A DNA stretch of 64,000 nucleotides from contig CANMFQ010000001.1 of the NCBI GenBank assembly GCA_947497145.1, positions 186,001-250,000 on the forward strand, written 5' to 3'. Source of the DNA: an uncultured Flavobacteriaceae bacterium (GTDB lineage Bacteria > Bacteroidota > Bacteroidia > Flavobacteriales > Flavobacteriaceae). Made by a program: the position numbers and the translations under genes. The notes below the pieces were generated by a model, which ran no database searches, was not told the origin of the DNA, and was given only the letters and a program-made list of their open reading frames with translations. This document shows positions 62,798 to 64,000 of this stretch, piece after piece. Within the stretch, counting starts at the first letter, position 1; each line of letters opens with the position of its first letter.

Positions 62798-63531
62798 TTG
62801 AAAGAGTTTATGGCACTGGTGATAGTGGTTTCGGTTTTTGCAATTAGAGCGTCCAAATCACCATCTATGGGTATTGGCTCATGTGCTTGAAATGTAATGC
62901 TATTGCAAATGCCTAATGGAAATTTACCATAAGGCGACATTTTCCATGAGTTGTTGATAGAAATGGGAACAATCAATGCTGAGGGAGCGTTTTTCATTAA
63001 TAATTTTAAGCCTGTAGTTTTAAACGGTTTCGGATGTCCTGTTCTGCTTCGCGTGCCTTCTGGAAAAATCACAGCACTTCTGCAGTGTTTTTCAATATAC
63101 TTGCCCAGTTTGGCAATTTCTCTTAGTGCTTGTTTGTTGTCATTTCTGTCAATAAGCACTGAGCCACCGTGTCTTAGGTTATACGAAACGCTAGGGATGC
63201 CTTTGCCTAGTTCTTTTTTGCTTACAAATTTTGGGTGATGTTTACGCATATACCATATGATAGGCGAGATGTCATGCATGCTTTGATGATTGGCCACAAT
63301 AATCAAGGGGCGATCGGTAGGTATGGGATGACTTTTTTTAAAGGAAAAGGTAGTGCCTAAAAAAATGCTACATCGCATAAGGCATAGGTTCATTAAGGCA
63401 ACACTTTTGCCATGAAGTGCATAACCAAATACATTAAAACACAACCATTGAATAGGATGAAAAACCAAAAGCGTCAGTCCAAAAAAGAAGACGTAAATGA
63501 TAGATAAAGGGTAAGATAATAGTTTTTTCAC
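62794..63531 (-). CDS. 1-acyl-glycerol-3-phosphate acyltransferase (PlsC family)
   Basis: The 245-residue protein has an N-terminal membrane helix (SIIYVFFFGLTLLVFHPIQ) and the acyltransferase motifs: H-x4-D in VANHQSMHDISPI, the GSVLIDRNDNKQA segment, FPEGTRSRTG, and VPISINNSW. It transfers an acyl chain to lysophosphatidate at the inner membrane to make phosphatidate. It heads a two-gene unit with the HD phosphohydrolase. Confidence 0.92.
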   Translation of the reverse strand: MKKLLSYPLSIIYVFFFGLTLLVFHPIQWLCFNVFGYALHGKSVALMNLCLMRCSIFLGTTFSFKKSHPIPTDRPLIIVANHQSMHDISPIIWYMRKHHPKFVSKKELGKGIPSVSYNLRHGGSVLIDRNDNKQALREIAKLGKYIEKHCRSAVIFPEGTRSRTGHPKPFKTTGLKLLMKNAPSALIVPISINNSWKMSPYGKFPLGICNSITFQAHEPIPIDGDLDALIAKTETTITSAINSFK

Positions 63532-63918
63532 ACTACAAAAATAAGATTCTATTTATACTCTTACTACTTTAAAATCTTAGAATTTTAGGAATTTTATTTT
63601 TTATAATACTGAGGTAAAAAGCTTAGCATAGCGTTGGTTGCGAAATTATTTTCTATAGTTTTAGCTGGATTTAATGCAGGTAGAGAAAAAAGTAAGCGAT
63701 AAAAGTGCGTCTTTTAAGCAGGTATGTACATGCATAGTGAAATGGAAAAAATAAGAAGCGCTATTGTGTAATTGAATTTTAGTTAGGTTAGCATGAGTTG
63801 CTGCGGTGATTTCACGTATAAAGCTATTGTAAAAAACGCAAAAACCGTACTGTAAAGCACGGTTTTTGTATAGCTATTAACCTAGTGTTTGGCAACACTG
63901 CTCGTGTTATCTCAATGA
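63532..63918. other. Intergenic region before the right-edge gene
   Basis: The region holds a clear hairpin with T-run at 63840-63867 and the upstream area of the acyltransferase gene. No other gene or RNA was recognised. Confidence 0.45.
63840..63867 (-). terminator. Terminator of the right-edge gene
   Basis: Arms 63840-63848 and 63859-63867 (AAAAACCGT and its complement) form a 9-bp stem with a 10-nt loop. It lies about 50 nt past the stop of the minus-strand gene at the right edge, which fits a minus-strand terminator. Confidence 0.7.
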
Positions 63919-64000
63919 TTAACAGAACTCGTTATAGGCTTCTGTTAAGTTTTCTGCAATTAATTCTGCTGGTCTTCCTTCAATATGGTGACGCTCAATC
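63919..64000 (-). CDS. C-terminal end of an unidentified gene (5' end outside window)
   Basis: On the minus strand the frame reads IERHHIEGRPAELIAENL then TEAYNEFC and a TAA stop at 63921-63919. Only the last 26 residues are visible. The sequence looks like a helical C-terminus of a cytoplasmic enzyme, but no family can be assigned with honesty from this fragment. The terminator at 63840-63867 supports that it is the end of a real transcript. Confidence 0.6.
   Translation of the reverse strand, partial: IERHHIEGRPAELIAENLTEAYNEFC

Overview
The window is AT-rich chromosomal DNA of a marine-type flavobacterium (Bacteroidota, family Flavobacteriaceae by inference). The evidence is a mevalonate rather than MEP isoprenoid cluster, the flavobacterial suf order followed by DUF59, DUF2480 and DUF3078 genes, a PorP/SprF protein beside a type IX secretion (T9SS) type B substrate, many short lipoprotein signal peptides, almost no Shine-Dalgarno signals, and repeated TTG/TTTG-N19-21-TAnnTTTG promoters. 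No phage, insertion sequence, integrase, rRNA or CRISPR array is visible. One tRNA (Arg, anticodon CCT) is present.

Layout. 1-11.9 kb is an accessory carbohydrate locus: the end of a haem protein, an L-rhamnose mutarotase-like gene, a DUF1501 + PSD1/DUF1549/DUF1553 pair of the kind best known from Planctomycetes, a CBM9-like protein, a sorbosone/PQQ-type dehydrogenase fused to cytochrome c, a DctPQM TRAP transporter, a DUF1801 protein and an exported esterase. Together they suggest periplasmic oxidation or desulfation of a (deoxy)sugar and uptake of an acidic product; that is inference. 12-20 kb is housekeeping: tRNA-Arg, GDPD, an HI0933-type flavoprotein, DUF1697, TspO, then diphosphomevalonate decarboxylase, mevalonate kinase, a UbiA-type prenyltransferase and an RluB/RsuA pseudouridine synthase. 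20.4-26 kb is a cell-surface module: two tandem secreted proteins with phage tail-fibre-like tips, a thrombospondin-type-3-repeat protein with a T9SS type B sorting domain, and PorP/SprF. 26-38 kb holds asd, a prolyl oligopeptidase, an orphan ABC ATPase, a metallo-hydrolase, a two-subunit molybdenum hydroxylase (Ior type), two beta-propeller lipoproteins and an NTF2-like protein.

38.6-49.3 kb is the suf iron-sulfur assembly region (sufA, B, C, D, S, E and a SufT-like DUF59 gene). It is interrupted by a lactonase-like metallo-hydrolase between sufB and sufC, and by an M43 metalloprotease plus a small lipoprotein between sufS and sufE. 49.9-53.9 kb is class Ia ribonucleotide reductase (nrdB upstream of nrdA, minus strand). 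54-56 kb is gene-poor and contains the most interesting unexplained object: a minus-strand promoter, a 227-nt multi-hairpin sequence closed by a long stem, and a terminator, together a candidate non-coding RNA gene. 56-64 kb holds a LytTR/TPR-kinase pair, DUF3109, MarC, a small membrane protein, a Gfo/Idh/MocA oxidoreductase, an HD phosphohydrolase, a PlsC-type acyltransferase, and the last codons of an unidentified gene.

All identifications come from reading motifs and remembered family features; no database search was run.
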